64,000 nt of DNA from Ascidia mentula (taxonomy: Eukaryota > Chordata > Ascidiacea > Phlebobranchia > Ascidiidae): positions 16,187,001 through 16,251,000 of the forward strand of contig OX387199.1 of assembly GCA_947561715.1 (NCBI GenBank), in the 5' to 3' direction. The notes under the pieces were generated by a model that was given only the letters and a program-made list of their open reading frames with translations, was not told the DNA's origin and ran no database searches. Positions 1 through 10,835 of this stretch are shown piece by piece. Position 1 is the first letter of the stretch; each line of letters starts with the position of its first letter. The translations under genes were made by a program, and so were the position numbers.

Positions 1-2035
1 TTTTTTTTTACATTTGATCACTGCAAACATTTCTCAGATTGTTGTTATGAAAACAAAAATTATAAAATTTCAACCTTCAAAAACTAACGGCAATTATTAT
101 CCTAATCTTGGAAAAATGTAAAAATGACGATTTTGATTTTGATTTCGCAATTTGCAAATTTTCGTAAGCACGACGCTTATCTGGCTAAGCTGCAAAAAAA
201 ATCAATACAAAACCAAAAACAAAAGTTTTATGTGAACTTTTCTGATTAGCTTGTGGATCTAGTGGGGTATTAGGTGAGGAATGAAACAGATGTACTGAAC
301 ATTGTTGGTCTCCAAATCTTAAATTTATTAAAGTTCATGAGGGCATTGGTAGTAATTAGATAAATCAAAGTTGAGATTTACGAACAATGGAATATCCTCG
401 TCCCAACAATCGCGAGGTTTGACCCATCATGTCATGGTCAAATGCACATGTACAAAGCTGTCTAACCTAATATCGAGCGGAACGCTGCTCCAAGTCAACA
501 AAAACAAACATGACGCACCTCCAAATGCAGCTTTGTAGCCTATTTTTGGATGGGCAGGCAAGCGGAACTCTTTCGCCTGATCTCGGACAAAGAACACTTA
601 ACGTTTAAGTTCTTTCATTGTTCTCGAAATGTAAGTTTTCCTGAAGATTAAGCCAAAAGAGTATGAGTTGTACCCTTTTTTGCTTTACATACCGATGGCA
701 TGCAAATTCATATTTGCAATTTGTTGAAACTTAGCTGACTTTTAGATGCAACACAGTAAAATGTACGTGCGCAACATTTTAGCCGCCATCTCTACGAGCA
801 ACCAAGCGAAAAACTTTCATTGATCTTAGGTAAAAATTATATGTGCCATGTCTGACGGTTTGATACTTATTACTCATAAATTGTTGTTTTACAAAAATGT
901 GTGGTACGATAACGACTTTATATTTTTATATCTGTGTAATTACCATGATCAGAATTATGTATGGGCGCTATACATTCTATATATATAAGACTCATCAGGA
1001 CCTCTGTACCAATAGAAAACAATGAAAAGCATTTAACTATAATTTATTAAAATTCCATCGCTACATCTGGCTCCACAAGCTTTTCGAAGAGACTCGCTGG
1101 CAACCTTGTCACGCTTAAGTTCACCACAATTTTACTTAATCCGGAGAGCCGGAGAAAACCTTGACCCCACTACTCGCTTTCTTCGGGAAAACCTTGTAGC
1201 CTTCTGGTTCATTGGTCGTCCGTCAACGGGCTTTGTAATTGTTCATATCATGTGTGTGCTTTTCCATTTCAACCCAAGTCCATTTCCACCTAATTTTGTA
1301 AGTTTTCATAAATATATCAATGTAAGTCAATTTTCCCTAGGTCTGGGAGTGCGAGCTTACTAACCCAAAAATTGCGGAACACTGTCGAATGAACCCCAAG
1401 TCAGCAAAAACAAACATGACACACCTCACTATGCAGCTTTCTAGCCTATTTTTTGATGGGCAAGCAAGCGGAACTCTTTCGCGTGATCTCGGACAAAGAA
1501 CAATTCACGTTTCAGTTCTTTTTCCTGTTTTGGCTCCATAAATAATTTTTTTTTGACAATGTAGGCTTTTCTGAAAATTATGCCAAAATATTATGAATTG
1601 TGCCTTGTTTTGCTTTATATAACAATGGCATACAAATTCATACTTGCAATTTGTTGAAACTTAAATGACTTTTAGGTGCAACACAGTAAAAAGTACGTAC
1701 GCAAATAGAAAACGTACGCAAATAGAAAACAATGAAAATCATTTAACCATAAGTTAAAATTCCAAAGCCACATCTGTCTCCACAAGCTTTTCGTAGAGAC
1801 TCGCGTTCAATGTTGTCACGCTCAAGTTTCACACAATATTAGTACATCCGGACCGGCGGACAAAACCTTAACCCCAAGACAACTTGCTTTGGTCGTGAAA
1901 ACCTTGTAGCCTTCTGATTCATTGGTCGTCCTTCAAACGGGCGTTATATGTGCACTTTTGTTAAAGTTTTGAATCTATTTCCAACTAATTAAATTAGATT
2001 TTGTTAATTTGTAAATATTGTTGTTTAATCAAGCA
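1..2035. repeat. Dispersed spacer block R (copy 1), no gene seen
   Basis: This stretch is one copy of a long spacer that recurs between the peptide genes. Recognisable landmarks are the gatctagtgg segment near 250, the tgtcatggtcaaatgcac segment near 430, a ttggatgggcaggcaagcgg segment near 545 and again near 1455, and a cacaagcttttcg segment near 1075 and 1785. The ttggatgggc segment appearing twice shows that the block itself contains an internal duplication. Closest relatives lie at 40790-44690, 51150-53760 and 55240-57530. The only open frames are short, unlike each other between copies and without a protein family I know, so I call this non-coding repeat. Confidence 0.75.
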
Positions 2036-2136
2036 AAAAAACTGTCGTTAGTAACTCGCGCAAATATTTTGTTCAGCATAAATCTTGTTGTTTTTTTCAC
2101 AATGTGTTCGATTTAATAATGAATTATTATTATAAC

Positions 2137-4060
2137 CCCAATCTTGGAAGCCAGTTTAGCCAGGAAAAAATCCCAATCACGTTTTCCATCTGTTATATAG
2201 GTCAGGCGCTGGGCCACAAAGCCCGCCCTGAGGTGATTTATTTTGTTGTCGATGAGTCGCAAATGAATGTGCTCTCGAGTTCGCTCTTGCGGTCAAATTC
2301 AAATGCCCTAAAACATAACGTCAGATTAACACAATGGATTATAAAAGTCTGTTCCACACTGGAGTTCCGGAACTTGAACTGAAAGTTTCATGGGCTAATA
2401 GCTAGTTCATGCAAATGTTCCTAATATGACCCTTTGTGCAGCTGACGCATTTGCAACGAATTCAATAGTTAACAAATCTAATTGATGCATAAAAGTCATA
2501 TTACTATGTCACGAAAGCGAAGTTGGTCGTTGTGTTGTGTGTTATTTCCAGTATATCGTCGTTTCTGGCGTAGGTCCAAGTCTAACCATGTCAACGCCAG
2601 TGTGCTTTGCCTTCAATGTATGTTGTACAACGTTGTTTCACACTGGCGCTGCCATTTCTTCTCTAAACATAGTTTGCGTTTGCCCAGATATTTTTTTCTG
2701 TACTCCATCGGTTGCCACGTAAACTGCGTATGTGAACAGGATTGAAGTTAACATTGCCTGCCTTGTGTCTTCATATTGGCACTCGGTATGAAAAAAATTG
2801 TATATATTTTTTAGTACCAAGACTCATGCTTTTTAAAGGCCAAGGACCTTAAACTCTTGTGTGTGAGGTTCACCTGGGAACTCTATGCCTAAACTAAACG
2901 CTACGTATTGCGGGATACGTTCTTCAACGGTTGTAAGCAACACTCACGACAGCAATCATTTTTATTTTTGCGCATTTTTGCGAATGCTTGTTGCAAACGC
3001 AAGTGATGTAAAAGTGCCGTTCCGTCGTTTCGCTGCCTTCTTCCAAACTTGGCCCATGTCAAGTCAATCTTTATATTAGGTGACCACATTTTCGATGGTG
3101 AAGTTAGTGAGTTTTGATAACAATACGCTTGACGTTATCAAAGTACTTAGAGTGGTTATCATTTGCGTTTTTACATAAGATGCCAACAAAGAATGTTTGA
3201 TATTTCGGTTTTATGAAACCATGGCGACAATAAATAAAGGAATAACTCTGAATGTTGTTGTATGTTGTTAACGTTAACTTTTTTCTAGTCCAGCATATTG
3301 ATAATATACAATCTGCTTCATCTGCACAACTCATGAATTAAGGTATGGCCGAAATTTTTTCCTATAAATGCAGACAAGCAGCGGCCCGCGTAATGGTAAT
3401 ATTACTTGCGACCTGCACATGCTTAACAAGTATATTTTTAATGTGCGTGTTAACCAGTTGGTTCACTTCCAGTTTGTGTGTCCTAAAAATCAGGCATGCA
3501 AATGCAGATCCTTGACAGGTAAGGAATTTAGCAATCGGACCTGATATGCGTTCATATTTCCCGTTTACTAGTTTCATACTAGTTACGTGTCTGAGCGTAG
3601 CATCAGTGTGTTTTATAACTTCATGGTTCAAGTCCAATTTATTCATTCGTTATAATTCTCTTTTCATAATGTTGTTGTACGATGTCTCGTTGAGAATGAC
3701 CAGTACCCCATCTTTGTCAGATTTACATTATACGATGTTATTGCGTGTCACCATCCGTAAAATCTTACGTAGACATCTCAAGAGGGTGATTATGAGGGAA
3801 ATTGTTTTGTTTGGGAAGCAGCAGATACCGATTATGTTAAAGCGCGAAACGTCTGGAATTGCAAGTTTTTATTGTTTTTACACTGAGTAAAGAAAGCCGC
3901 CTTGTTAAGGTGCAGGGTAATGTCGTTATGCTGCTGTACCTTTCGATTTGCCAATAATCGGACAGAAACAGCCTTTGGTTTGTGACGTCACAGCTTGGCC
4001 TGACTATTGACTTTGACCGAAAATTACTACTTTTTTTCCCTAGGTCTGGGAGAAAAAAAG
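2137..4060. repeat. Spacer block L (copy 1 of 3)
   Basis: This segment is nearly the same as 57590-59450 and clearly related to 61717-63690. It starts with a tRNA-like stub (a ggcgctgggccacaaagcccgccc segment near 2206) that recurs in other repeats. Short frames such as 2482-2745 stay open in all three copies, but two overlapping plus frames do so at once and no protein family is recognisable, so coding function is unproven. The block leads directly into the truncated peptide gene at 4155, as copy 2 leads into the divergent gene at 59545. Confidence 0.75.
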
Positions 4061-4154
4061 ACTTTATAAATGATCGTTGTTTATACTTGGAAACATATGT
4101 AAACACGTATATTCGATATCATGTTTGAAGAGTTTGGATATTGTGATTGAAAGC

Positions 4155-4500
4155 ATGGAAGTTCGCAATGTGTTACTTTTACTTATTATGTGTGGAATAT
4201 TCTTTTGTTCCCACGGAAAAGAGTTTGATGATAAACAGATGAAAAGCATTTTGAAGAACATTAGAGTTCTTTCGCGAGAATTCAATGATAATGTGTAAAT
4301 TCGACAAAAAAGAGATTCGAACTTTGTGAGACCTCAACACGGATTGAAAAAAAACCCAGAAAATCGACAAAAAAGTGATTTTATCAATAATCCAGAAATA
4401 GACCATCCGACGGGATTTTATTGATAATCCAGAAATAGACCATCCGATGGGATTTTATTAATAATCCAGAAATAGACCATCCCACGGGATAACGCAGGGA
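4155..4500 (+). pseudogene. Broken divergent member of the secreted repeat-peptide family
   Basis: The ATG opens a signal-peptide-like leader (MEVRNVLLLLIMCGIFFCSHGK) and a spacer, then meets TAA at 4296-4298, 47 residues in. The sister at 59545 has GAA in the matching position, so a single G-to-T change truncated this copy. The region beyond still matches the sister (RQKRDSNFVRPQHGL and a KNPENRQKS stretch) but shifts frame and runs into a 37-bp tandem repeat. The gene sits about 0.85 kb upstream of the intact canonical member at 5002, the same arrangement as 59545 and 60338. A truncated 47-residue secreted peptide could still be made, but I favour a decayed gene. Confidence 0.75.
4378..4490. 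repeat. 37-bp tandem repeat, three copies
   Basis: A segment containing taatccagaaatagaccatc recurs with starts at 4388, 4425 and 4462, a spacing of 37 bp. The sister locus near 59850 has a single copy. Because 37 is not a multiple of three, the expansion destroys any frame through the tail of the broken gene. Confidence 0.85.
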
Positions 4501-4854
4501 ATCAAATTGTTAAAATCAACTAACTTTTCTTTAAAACGCGTAGATTGTTTACTAACAGACAGGATATAGTAATTTAGCTTCCTTTGCAATGTGTTTAGCG
4601 CAATGGTGTGAAACATTTGCAAAGTTACATATTGCTTTCATAAAGTTTACTTAATTATTGTTGTCTTAGTGAAATGCATATCTACAAAGCTGACTTACCC
4701 AATTCACTTTCCGAAACCATGGATTATTATGTGAGAAGTAAAACAAGAACAGCCATATTTGTATGTAATAAGAGAAGTAGTAAAAATTTTCTCAAACAGC
4801 TTCAAGAAGATTATTGAAATTGGGCGTAGTAAAATAGAAATAGTATGGTAATGA

Positions 4855-5001
4855 TAGCACGCGATGGCGCTAAAGGACTGTATCCACTTAATTTCCGTCA
4901 ATATAAATCTTTTTTTCTCCCAGACCTCAATCACTTATACTTGGAGACGTAGGAAAGCACGAGTATTTGATATTGTAAGTTGAGAGTCAGCATACGAAAG
5001 C
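4855..5001 (+). promoter_or_regulatory. Conserved upstream block of the peptide genes
   Basis: About 150 bp before nearly every family member there is the same run of landmarks: a gatggcgctaaag box, a pyrimidine tract ending in cag (ctttttttctcccag at about 4907-4922 here), a segment like atcacttatacttgg, and tatttgatattg-agttgagagtcag just before the ATG. Matching boxes lie near 24136, 25137, 28239, 35603, 36614, 40333, 46552, 50533, 54446, 59368 and 60197. The pyrimidine tract plus AG looks like a 3' splice site, either of a cis intron with a short non-coding first exon or of a trans-splice acceptor; the upstream box could be promoter. In some copies (28377, 54585, 60338) the tract reads ccccga instead of cccag. 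Confidence 0.5.
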
Positions 5002-5487
5002 ATGGAAAGGAAAGTTTACATTGAGTTAATTTTCTTGATTTTGTGTGGATTGTGCATTTGTTCCCACGGAAAAGAGTCTAACAATAAAAGGAATTCGGAT
5101 GTTGTCCGACCTCCAAGGGGATTTAATGATAACGCAGAAAATCGACAAAAAAGGGATTCGGATATGGTGGCCCCTCCAACTGGATTCAACGATAATGCAG
5201 AAAATCGACAAAAAAGGGATTCGGATATGGTGGCCCCTCCAACTGGATTCAACGATAATGCAGAAAATCGACAAAAAAGGGATTCGGATATGGTGGCCCC
5301 TCCAACTGGATTCAACGATAATGCAGAAAATCGACAAAAAAGGGATTCGGATATGGTGGCCCCTCCAACTGGATTCAACGATAATGCAGAAATTCGACAT
5401 AAAAGGGATTCGGATAGCGTGAGACCCCCGCAAGGATTGAATGATAATGCAGAAATAGGACCTCCGACTGGATTACGAAAAAACTAA
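5002..5487 (+). CDS. Secreted multi-copy peptide precursor, 6 units (161 aa)
   Basis: The predicted protein starts with a basic n-region and a hydrophobic stretch (residues about 5-21, ending CSHGK) typical of a signal peptide. Six repeat units follow: one NSDVV-RPPRGF type, four with core DSDMVAPPTGFNDNAEN or its AEI form, and a last DSDSVRPPQGL unit running into a tail IGPPTGLRKN. Units are separated by RQKR or RHKR, a furin-type R-x-K-R site, so the likely products are peptides of about 17 residues after trimming of basic ends. No glycine precedes the basic site, so amidation is not expected. The middle units are near-perfect 63-bp repeats at DNA level (about 5152-5392), pointing to recent unequal exchange. 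Single open frame; ATG chosen because all paralogues start here. Function unknown; neuropeptide-like, defence or reproductive peptide are all possible. Confidence 0.85.
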   Translation: MERKVYIELIFLILCGLCICSHGKESNNKRNSDVVRPPRGFNDNAENRQKRDSDMVAPPTGFNDNAENRQKRDSDMVAPPTGFNDNAENRQKRDSDMVAPPTGFNDNAENRQKRDSDMVAPPTGFNDNAEIRHKRDSDSVRPPQGLNDNAEIGPPTGLRKN

Positions 5488-5489
5488 AA

Positions 5490-6300
5490 TTGTGGAAAAC
5501 TACGAAACTATCCTTAAAACGTGTAGATTGTTTACTAATACAAAGGAAATATAGTAGTTTGGTTTTCATTGTATCGAGTTTAGCGTAGTGAAGGGCGACA
5601 TTTTTCAAATTTACATTTTGTATTCACAAACGTTTTTGCAATGATTGTTCTATTACTAAAGATTTTATGCCCCACCATCAACATTCATCGACAAGTAAAA
5701 TTTTAATCCGTGAAAAATGTGAAAATAACCAATTTTCAATTGCAATCTAGTAACTTTCAGAAAACACAAGGCTTATGTCGTTTTCCATTGTAAAAAGCAA
5801 ATAGAAACCAATACACGAAATTTTTGTATGAATTTTTCTAAGTTTCAGTGCACACTTCAGTTCCGCATGTGGATCTAGTGGATCATTAGGTATGGATTGG
5901 ATCAAATGTACTGAACGTTGTTGGTCTCCAAATAATAACATGTTTCAAAATAAACAGGCATTTCGCAAGCGCATTAAGAGTAATTAACTAACATAAAATT
6001 GAGATTTGCAGCTAATTTAAAATCAACGTCCCAGCCAAACGAGGTTTGTCCCGCCATGTCATGGTCCAATGCACATCCACAAAGCTGTCTAACCCAATTT
6101 CGTGCAGAACACTGCTGAGTGAACGCCAAGTCAGCAAAATCAAACTTGACACACCCCAAATAACAATTTTGGCAGCTTTGTATCCGATATTTCGATGGGC
6201 AGGCAAGCGAAACCCTTTTCTTTGATCTTCGACAAAGGATATTCAACGGTTTAAATATTTTCACTGTACTGTAGGCACCACTTTAAATTCGTCGTTGTGG
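5490..6300. repeat. 3' flank and spacer block R fragment
   Basis: After the stop codon comes the family's conserved 3' flank (a tgtagattgtttactaa segment near 5521), then landmarks of block R: gatctagtgg near 5872, the tgtcatggtccaatgcac segment near 6056 and a tcgatgggcaggcaagcg segment near 6190. No gene was seen. Confidence 0.7.
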
Positions 6301-6902
6301 GGTGTCCTTAAAAATGGAGCTATAAAAAAGATGGTTTGTGCTTCATCTTGCTCCATTTTCTTTTGACATTTCAATAAATTGTTTTGTAATTTCTTGAAAA
6401 TAAAATATCTTTTTAAGTCATCTGAGAAAGTTTAAATGCTTGGTCACTCTTTTATGAGTTGTCTGTCGCGCCATGTTTTGTGTCAAGTTGTGCTGAGCAT
6501 TGCTTGTGACCATACAAAAACATTCTAACATTGCTTAATCATATTCCAGCATTTCTTGGAGTCTAGCGTGCCAAGTCGTTACGCTCAGGTGCACCACACA
6601 AAGTTGCTATATCCGCACTACCGAACAACCGAACCCCACATCCCGCATTGTTGTGCACATTGACTATGGTGGTCTTCCGCTGTCTATCATAGGACATTGC
6701 GTTTGTTCAGGACAACGTTTTCCTTATGGAGTTTTCTGTCAATTATCTTCGTAGTTTTTGCAAATACGTGATATTATAAAGTTACCATTACTAAATCATG
6801 CGAAAATCAAGTGGAAGGTTACAATATGAAAAAAATTGTTGTAGTAATATCTTGCGCTGTAACGGGTATAGCAACAACATCTTACACGATGAAAAAATTA
6901 CT
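6300..6902. other. Intergenic, nothing assigned
   Basis: AT-rich sequence that does not match the neighbouring repeat blocks by eye and holds no convincing open frame or RNA gene. Confidence 0.4.
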
Positions 6903-7025
6903 TCATTTGACCAAACTGGGATTTGAACCGAGGATAATCTGTACTCTTCTCTTATCCCGAACACGTTTTCTTCTAGGTATATAGGTCGGATATTTGACCA
7001 TTGCTGCCAGTTACCGCCCAAGTCG
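6903..7025 (-). repeat. tRNA-derived SINE-like copy, degenerate
   Basis: Read on the minus strand this has a box-B-like element GGTTCAAATCC (plus-strand ggatttgaacc at 6919-6929) and, about 90 bases upstream of it on the minus strand, a ggcggtaactggcagcaatgg segment resembling a tRNA 5' half with box A. The same elements in the same order occur at 43205-43316, and their 5' half recurs near 61730-61795 and in diverged form near 2200, 38805, 49000 and 57640. This suits a tRNA-derived SINE family. Confidence 0.5.
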
Positions 7026-7286
7026 CATAGCAATAAGCTCTCGAGCTCGCTCTTGCGGTCAATTTTATTTCAAACTTAAGACACTTTGACATAAAAAATC
7101 TATAAAGTTCCATGAGGTAATTTCTGGCAAAATCTTCGGAATATATCTGTTGAGTATGAGGAGAACTGGCTGCTGCCAACAACAATGACTGCAGTGACCT
7201 ATTTTATTGTGGCCTATATTTGTTGTGGATTTGTGGATTTTTCAGATCACGCTGCAACTTGTCGGGGAAAAGTGTAAAAATAAATT

Positions 7287-7342
7287 ATCAACCCCATCCA
7301 CCATCAGGTGGGTTAACACGTATCATTGTGCTGCGACTTTCC
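7287..7342 (-). pseudogene. Orphan fragment of an SLC16-like first coding exon
   Basis: The minus strand reads QESRSTMIRVNPPDGGWG and then stops. It matches QESRRAMRRVDPPDGGWGWV at the start of the transporter encoded at 7805-9402, whose DNA is nearly identical over about 55 bases. It lies about 0.5 kb beyond that gene's stop codon in the same orientation. It is best read as the remains of a tandem transporter duplicate; no other exon of that duplicate was found in the 1 kb on either side. Confidence 0.8.
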
Positions 7343-7667
7343 TGTTTCTTCTGCGTTGAAGATTTAAAATAATCCCCTCTAACTGTTTAGGCTCTAAACA
7401 TGTTTGAGCTTTGTTCAAACATGAAAGTGTAATGTGTTGCCGACCTGTGATCTACGTAGTAACAACAAAATGCGTGCTGGTACACAGGCTATGCAGAGAT
7501 GCTGGGCAAGTTCTTATCATTCTTAGCGATGTGTAATGAATATTGATCGACTTAACAAACATTCTGTATTTTTCATCCTAAAGGTTTTGTTGAATAACGA
7601 AAGAAAAGTTTAACATAATGAATGCATTTTTCGCGAGAAGTCACCCTCTTCTAAGTGTTTATGTTCG

Positions 7668-7673
7668 TTTATT
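7668..7673 (-). terminator. Candidate poly(A) signal of the SLC16-like gene
   Basis: AATAAA on the minus strand, about 135 bases after the transporter's stop codon, the expected place for a cleavage and polyadenylation signal. One hexamer in AT-rich DNA is weak evidence by itself. Confidence 0.4.
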
Positions 7674-7804
7674 CCGAGTGTACGAAAATGAATCAACAAC
7701 GTATTGTATAGATACCAAGGCAGTTAAACCGCAGTTTCCACAACAACTAGTTTCCGTGCAAACTGCTGAACGGTGTTGGAACTTTCACAAAACCAGTCTC
7801 CAAA

Positions 7805-9402
7805 CTAGCGGCGTTTAATATTTAGCAGTGGAATGTGGAGAAATATTGCCAAAAGTTGCATCAGCGCTGCAACAATAAACGCATATCGAATGTCGCTGAG
7901 CTCATCGACAAGCATACCTGAACAAAAACAAAATATGACACAAATATAGCGATTAACCTTGCAATGGTTCCTTACCCACAAGTGGGGTAACCCACGATCC
8001 TAAAATTGAGTATAACAGACCGCTGGTGTTGAAGCCCCAGGTCAAGTTTTTGTCGTCTAATACACTGGCCATAACTTGTGCGTACATACTGTGTATTCCA
8101 CCGCTCACTAAGCTATGAGCAATGCAGTTGAGTATAAGACCCACAAGGTTATGCACGAACCACATAGAAGCTGTAACAAAAGCCCCCATCGTTCCGGTGA
8201 TGATCAGAACCCAAACAATATTAACGTTCTTCCTGTCACCAAGAATCCCGAATGCTATCCTTGCAAAAATGCTTACTCCGCTGTATATTGAAAGGAGCAG
8301 TGACGCCATCATAGGTTCCACATCCAGTGACAGTGAATAGGGCACTAGAAACCTCATGTAGAGTAACCAAGTACTAAGCATGAGTAACCATATCACCGAA
8401 AATATCCAAAACTTTGGCAAAACCAAAACCTCTTTAAGTGGTTTTAAGGCTTGTCTCCAGTTCTTGTCTTCAGTAGAGTTTTCTTCCGATGGAGTTGGGT
8501 CAGAATTTAATAATATAGGTCTGTACAAAGACGCAGCCACTGCACAATTCAATGTCAGGCCACCTAGTATTAATACAGCTCCTCTCCAGTTGTAAAATTC
8601 GATCAGGAATTGCATGAAAGGTGCCAGTGCCAATAAACCCACAGGTGTTCCGGACAATGCTAGTGATATAGCCATTACTCTTTTCTTTTTGAAGTATCGG
8701 GGGATTAACGCTGCATATGTTACCCCACAAATGGAAAGAATTACACCTAAAAAAATTTTATATAGTTGTTCTGAAAAAAATATTATAAAATGAGATTTGC
8801 GTCATATAATAAGATGCTTTTGTAAGTCAATTTGAGACAGGCAAAGGCTTGCTCTTCTATATCTTAAAAACTATATGTCCATATAGATATCATTTAAGTT
8901 GACAGAAAAAGTTTTTTTGGTGTCGTGTTGTAACCTTAGAGATTAATATTCTGAGAAAGGAAATGAAAACTACTCTCACCAGTTGCAAGCCCAACAAACA
9001 CGAAAACCAGTACCAGACTATTTGCCAATGAAGCAACAGAAATGGAAATTCCGCATAATATCGATACACATAAACTTGTTCCTCGAAATCCCATCTTAGC
9101 TATCAGTGTTCCAGTGGTAACATCTACATACACGTAAGTTCGGCATGGCAACGGTTTTAGGTATTAGGTACGAAGTAGGTCTTACATCCAAATATTCTTC
9201 CAAACTCTGTACACCCAGTCAGCCACGTAACTTCGCCAAGACCAACGTCGAATTCTCGCATCAGTGGTTCATAAAACAATGGGTAAACAGACATTGAACC
9301 GAAGGTTAACATGGCTGTTATAAAAACTGCTGCAACTACAACCCAACCCCATCCACCATCAGGTGGGTCTACACGTCTCATTGCTCTGCGACTTTCCTGC
9401 AT
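7805..9402 (-). CDS. SLC16/monocarboxylate-type transporter, four coding exons (414 aa)
   Basis: Exons on the minus strand: 9402-9186, 9123-8980, 8746-7976 and 7917-7805; introns of 62, 233 and 58 bp all use GT-AG and keep frame, summing to 1245 nt. The protein is a major-facilitator carrier of the plasma or an internal membrane. Family marks are DGGWGWVV at residues 15-22 at the start of helix 1 and RYFKKKRVMAISLALSG (from about residue 137) around helix 5, both SLC16 signatures. A hydrophilic loop rich in D, E and S (TPSEENSTEDKNW) separates the two six-helix halves, and the last exon encodes a final helix ending IKRR. SLC16 members move monocarboxylates, thyroid hormone, aromatic amino acids or carnitine; substrate cannot be told here. 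An in-frame stretch upstream of 9402 is open but has no ATG, so I start at MQESRRAMRR. Slightly short for the family, otherwise whole. Confidence 0.9.
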
Positions 9403-9459
9403 AATAAACAGCTCCAATTGCCTCGCTGTCGACAGTGGCGTAGGTGGCGGAAGCAATTC

Positions 9460-10300
9460 GGTGTTTGCGTAATGATTCGGTCAATGATTAGCCTCGTTCA
9501 GCTGATACGGCGATTCGCTTGCGGTTAGCTTGTGCTTCAAAGGAATGCTCACAGAATATTAGAATCCATACTCGACGTCCATGTATTTTATGCGTCATTG
9601 AAATTCACTTGTCGCTTTTGTGCTTTGTTTAGGTATAGGTTTTGTAATATGTTTCAAAGGAATGTCGTTGCTCATACGTTATATAGCTGCCTATTCGATG
9701 TTTTCTACTCTCTGCAAATGCTGTACAGTAAATTCAATGTGAGTTATTACAGCTTATATGACCTTCAACAAATTCACAAATACGAATAAAAGCAAAACAA
9801 ACGCTATTAGATCGTGCCGTGTCTGCAGCTCACTGCAAAAAAATACACCATTGACTCTATTGCTTGTATGTGGTGTCTTTGTGACGCGGAGTCTGACGGC
9901 ACTGTTGGTTTTAGCTTTTGCTTGGCCACAGTGTTTCCACCTTGGTTAGTTTCGGCAGGATACACCTAGTTTGGTGCAAAATAATTAACGGCGACTGTAC
10001 AGTCACCACAAAGTGAAAGTTTTGCTTGACTGTTTAGCTGGAAAGGAAGCCTATCAATGCCTTTGAACACGCATGCAGTTTGATTAGAATAAAGAGTACA
10101 TTTTTAGTTTTTTTATCACGGTTTTGATTTTGACATTACTCCTCGATTAATAGGCAATCTAGCCTGACTGTAATCGCAAAATAAGGACTTGCGCAATCGG
10201 GCATACCTGCCTGTCATTCGTTTGCACGAAACCGTCTGTGTTTGTTCCCCACGTATGTGTAAAGGTCGTCCGGCAAGTTGTGCGCCTGCGCACCAGTTTG
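9460..10300. other. Intergenic upstream of the transporter, nothing assigned
   Basis: Holds the likely promoter side of the minus-strand transporter. No TATA box or other element stands out, and no credible gene was seen. The gtctgcagctcactgcaaaa segment near 9820 resembles a piece of repeat seen near 14850 and 20075. Confidence 0.4.
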
Positions 10301-10306
10301 TCTTGG

Positions 10307-10640
10307 CGCCAACATATACCGTTTAACCAGCTCAGTTGGTATAGAGTGTTGGGCCTGGTTAGCTCAGAATCGAGAGTTCAAACTTCCCGCGGTAGCTTGA
10401 TATTTTTAGATCTCGTTTCGACTTGTTTGGAAAAAGTGGCTGATCCGGCTTGACTGCAATGCCTTGACTGCCAATCTAGTAACTTTAGTCGCCACGCAAG
10501 GACCTGTCTAACACGTCAAAGCATTCAAACACAAATTAACATATATATACCTGATGAAGTCTCGCCGCATGGCAGACGGAACGTCGCAAGAATACAGTAC
10601 GTTTATGCCAGAAGATCAGTACATTTTTTATTACAAATTA
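10307..10640 (+). repeat. tRNA-derived SINE, probable
   Basis: The segment from about 10317 contains accagctcagttggtatag, a near-consensus box A, followed some 35 bases later by gagagttcaaactt, a box-B-like element, with partial acceptor pairing (accg with cggt). A body follows with a ctgatccggcttgactgcaa segment near 10440 that reappears at 16278-16320, so this is a dispersed family rather than a working tRNA gene. Near 10552 is a strong hairpin, tgatgaagtctcgccgcatg onward, ending ggaacgtc, described under findings. Confidence 0.55.
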
Positions 10641-10835
10641 ACTTTACTACAACACCATAAACGGATATTTTTCTCAATCGCTCACGGCTGCTGTTAGGGA
10701 GTACATTGCTTGATTAACTATAAGATAAACAAGACATCCTTGGGGCCTGCCAATAAACCACGACCTCCTTTGACCCTGACAAACAAATGCACAACAAGTT
10801 TTTACTAACTTTTGACGGAGAATTTTGCTTTGCAG

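Noticed and set aside
2885-3079. 64-residue plus frame repeated at 58336-58530
   Set aside because: The third L copy is shifted in this frame, so conservation reflects recent duplication.
5152-5392. Regular direct repeats resembling a CRISPR array
   Set aside because: The period is coding (21 codons), there are no unique spacers, and the context is an animal genome.
5016-5433. Long minus-strand and second plus-strand open frames over the peptide gene (also at 46701-47188, 54569-55186 and 60400-60816)
   Set aside because: A 63-bp repeat is a multiple of three, so every frame without a stop in one unit stays open over all. Only the plus frame starting with the signal peptide is shared by all paralogues.
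7618-7818. 66-residue plus-strand frame
   Set aside because: Overlaps the 3' end and flank of the minus-strand transporter and has no recognisable features.
9403-9456. Extending the transporter N-terminus upstream of 9402
   Set aside because: The open stretch has no ATG before an in-frame TGA at 9481-9483; using it would need a TTG start.
10317-10395. Functional tRNA gene
   Set aside because: Boxes A and B are recognisable, but arms do not pair properly and no anticodon stem forms; its body recurs as a dispersed repeat.
10238-10453. 71-residue plus-strand frame
   Set aside because: Runs through the tRNA-like SINE.
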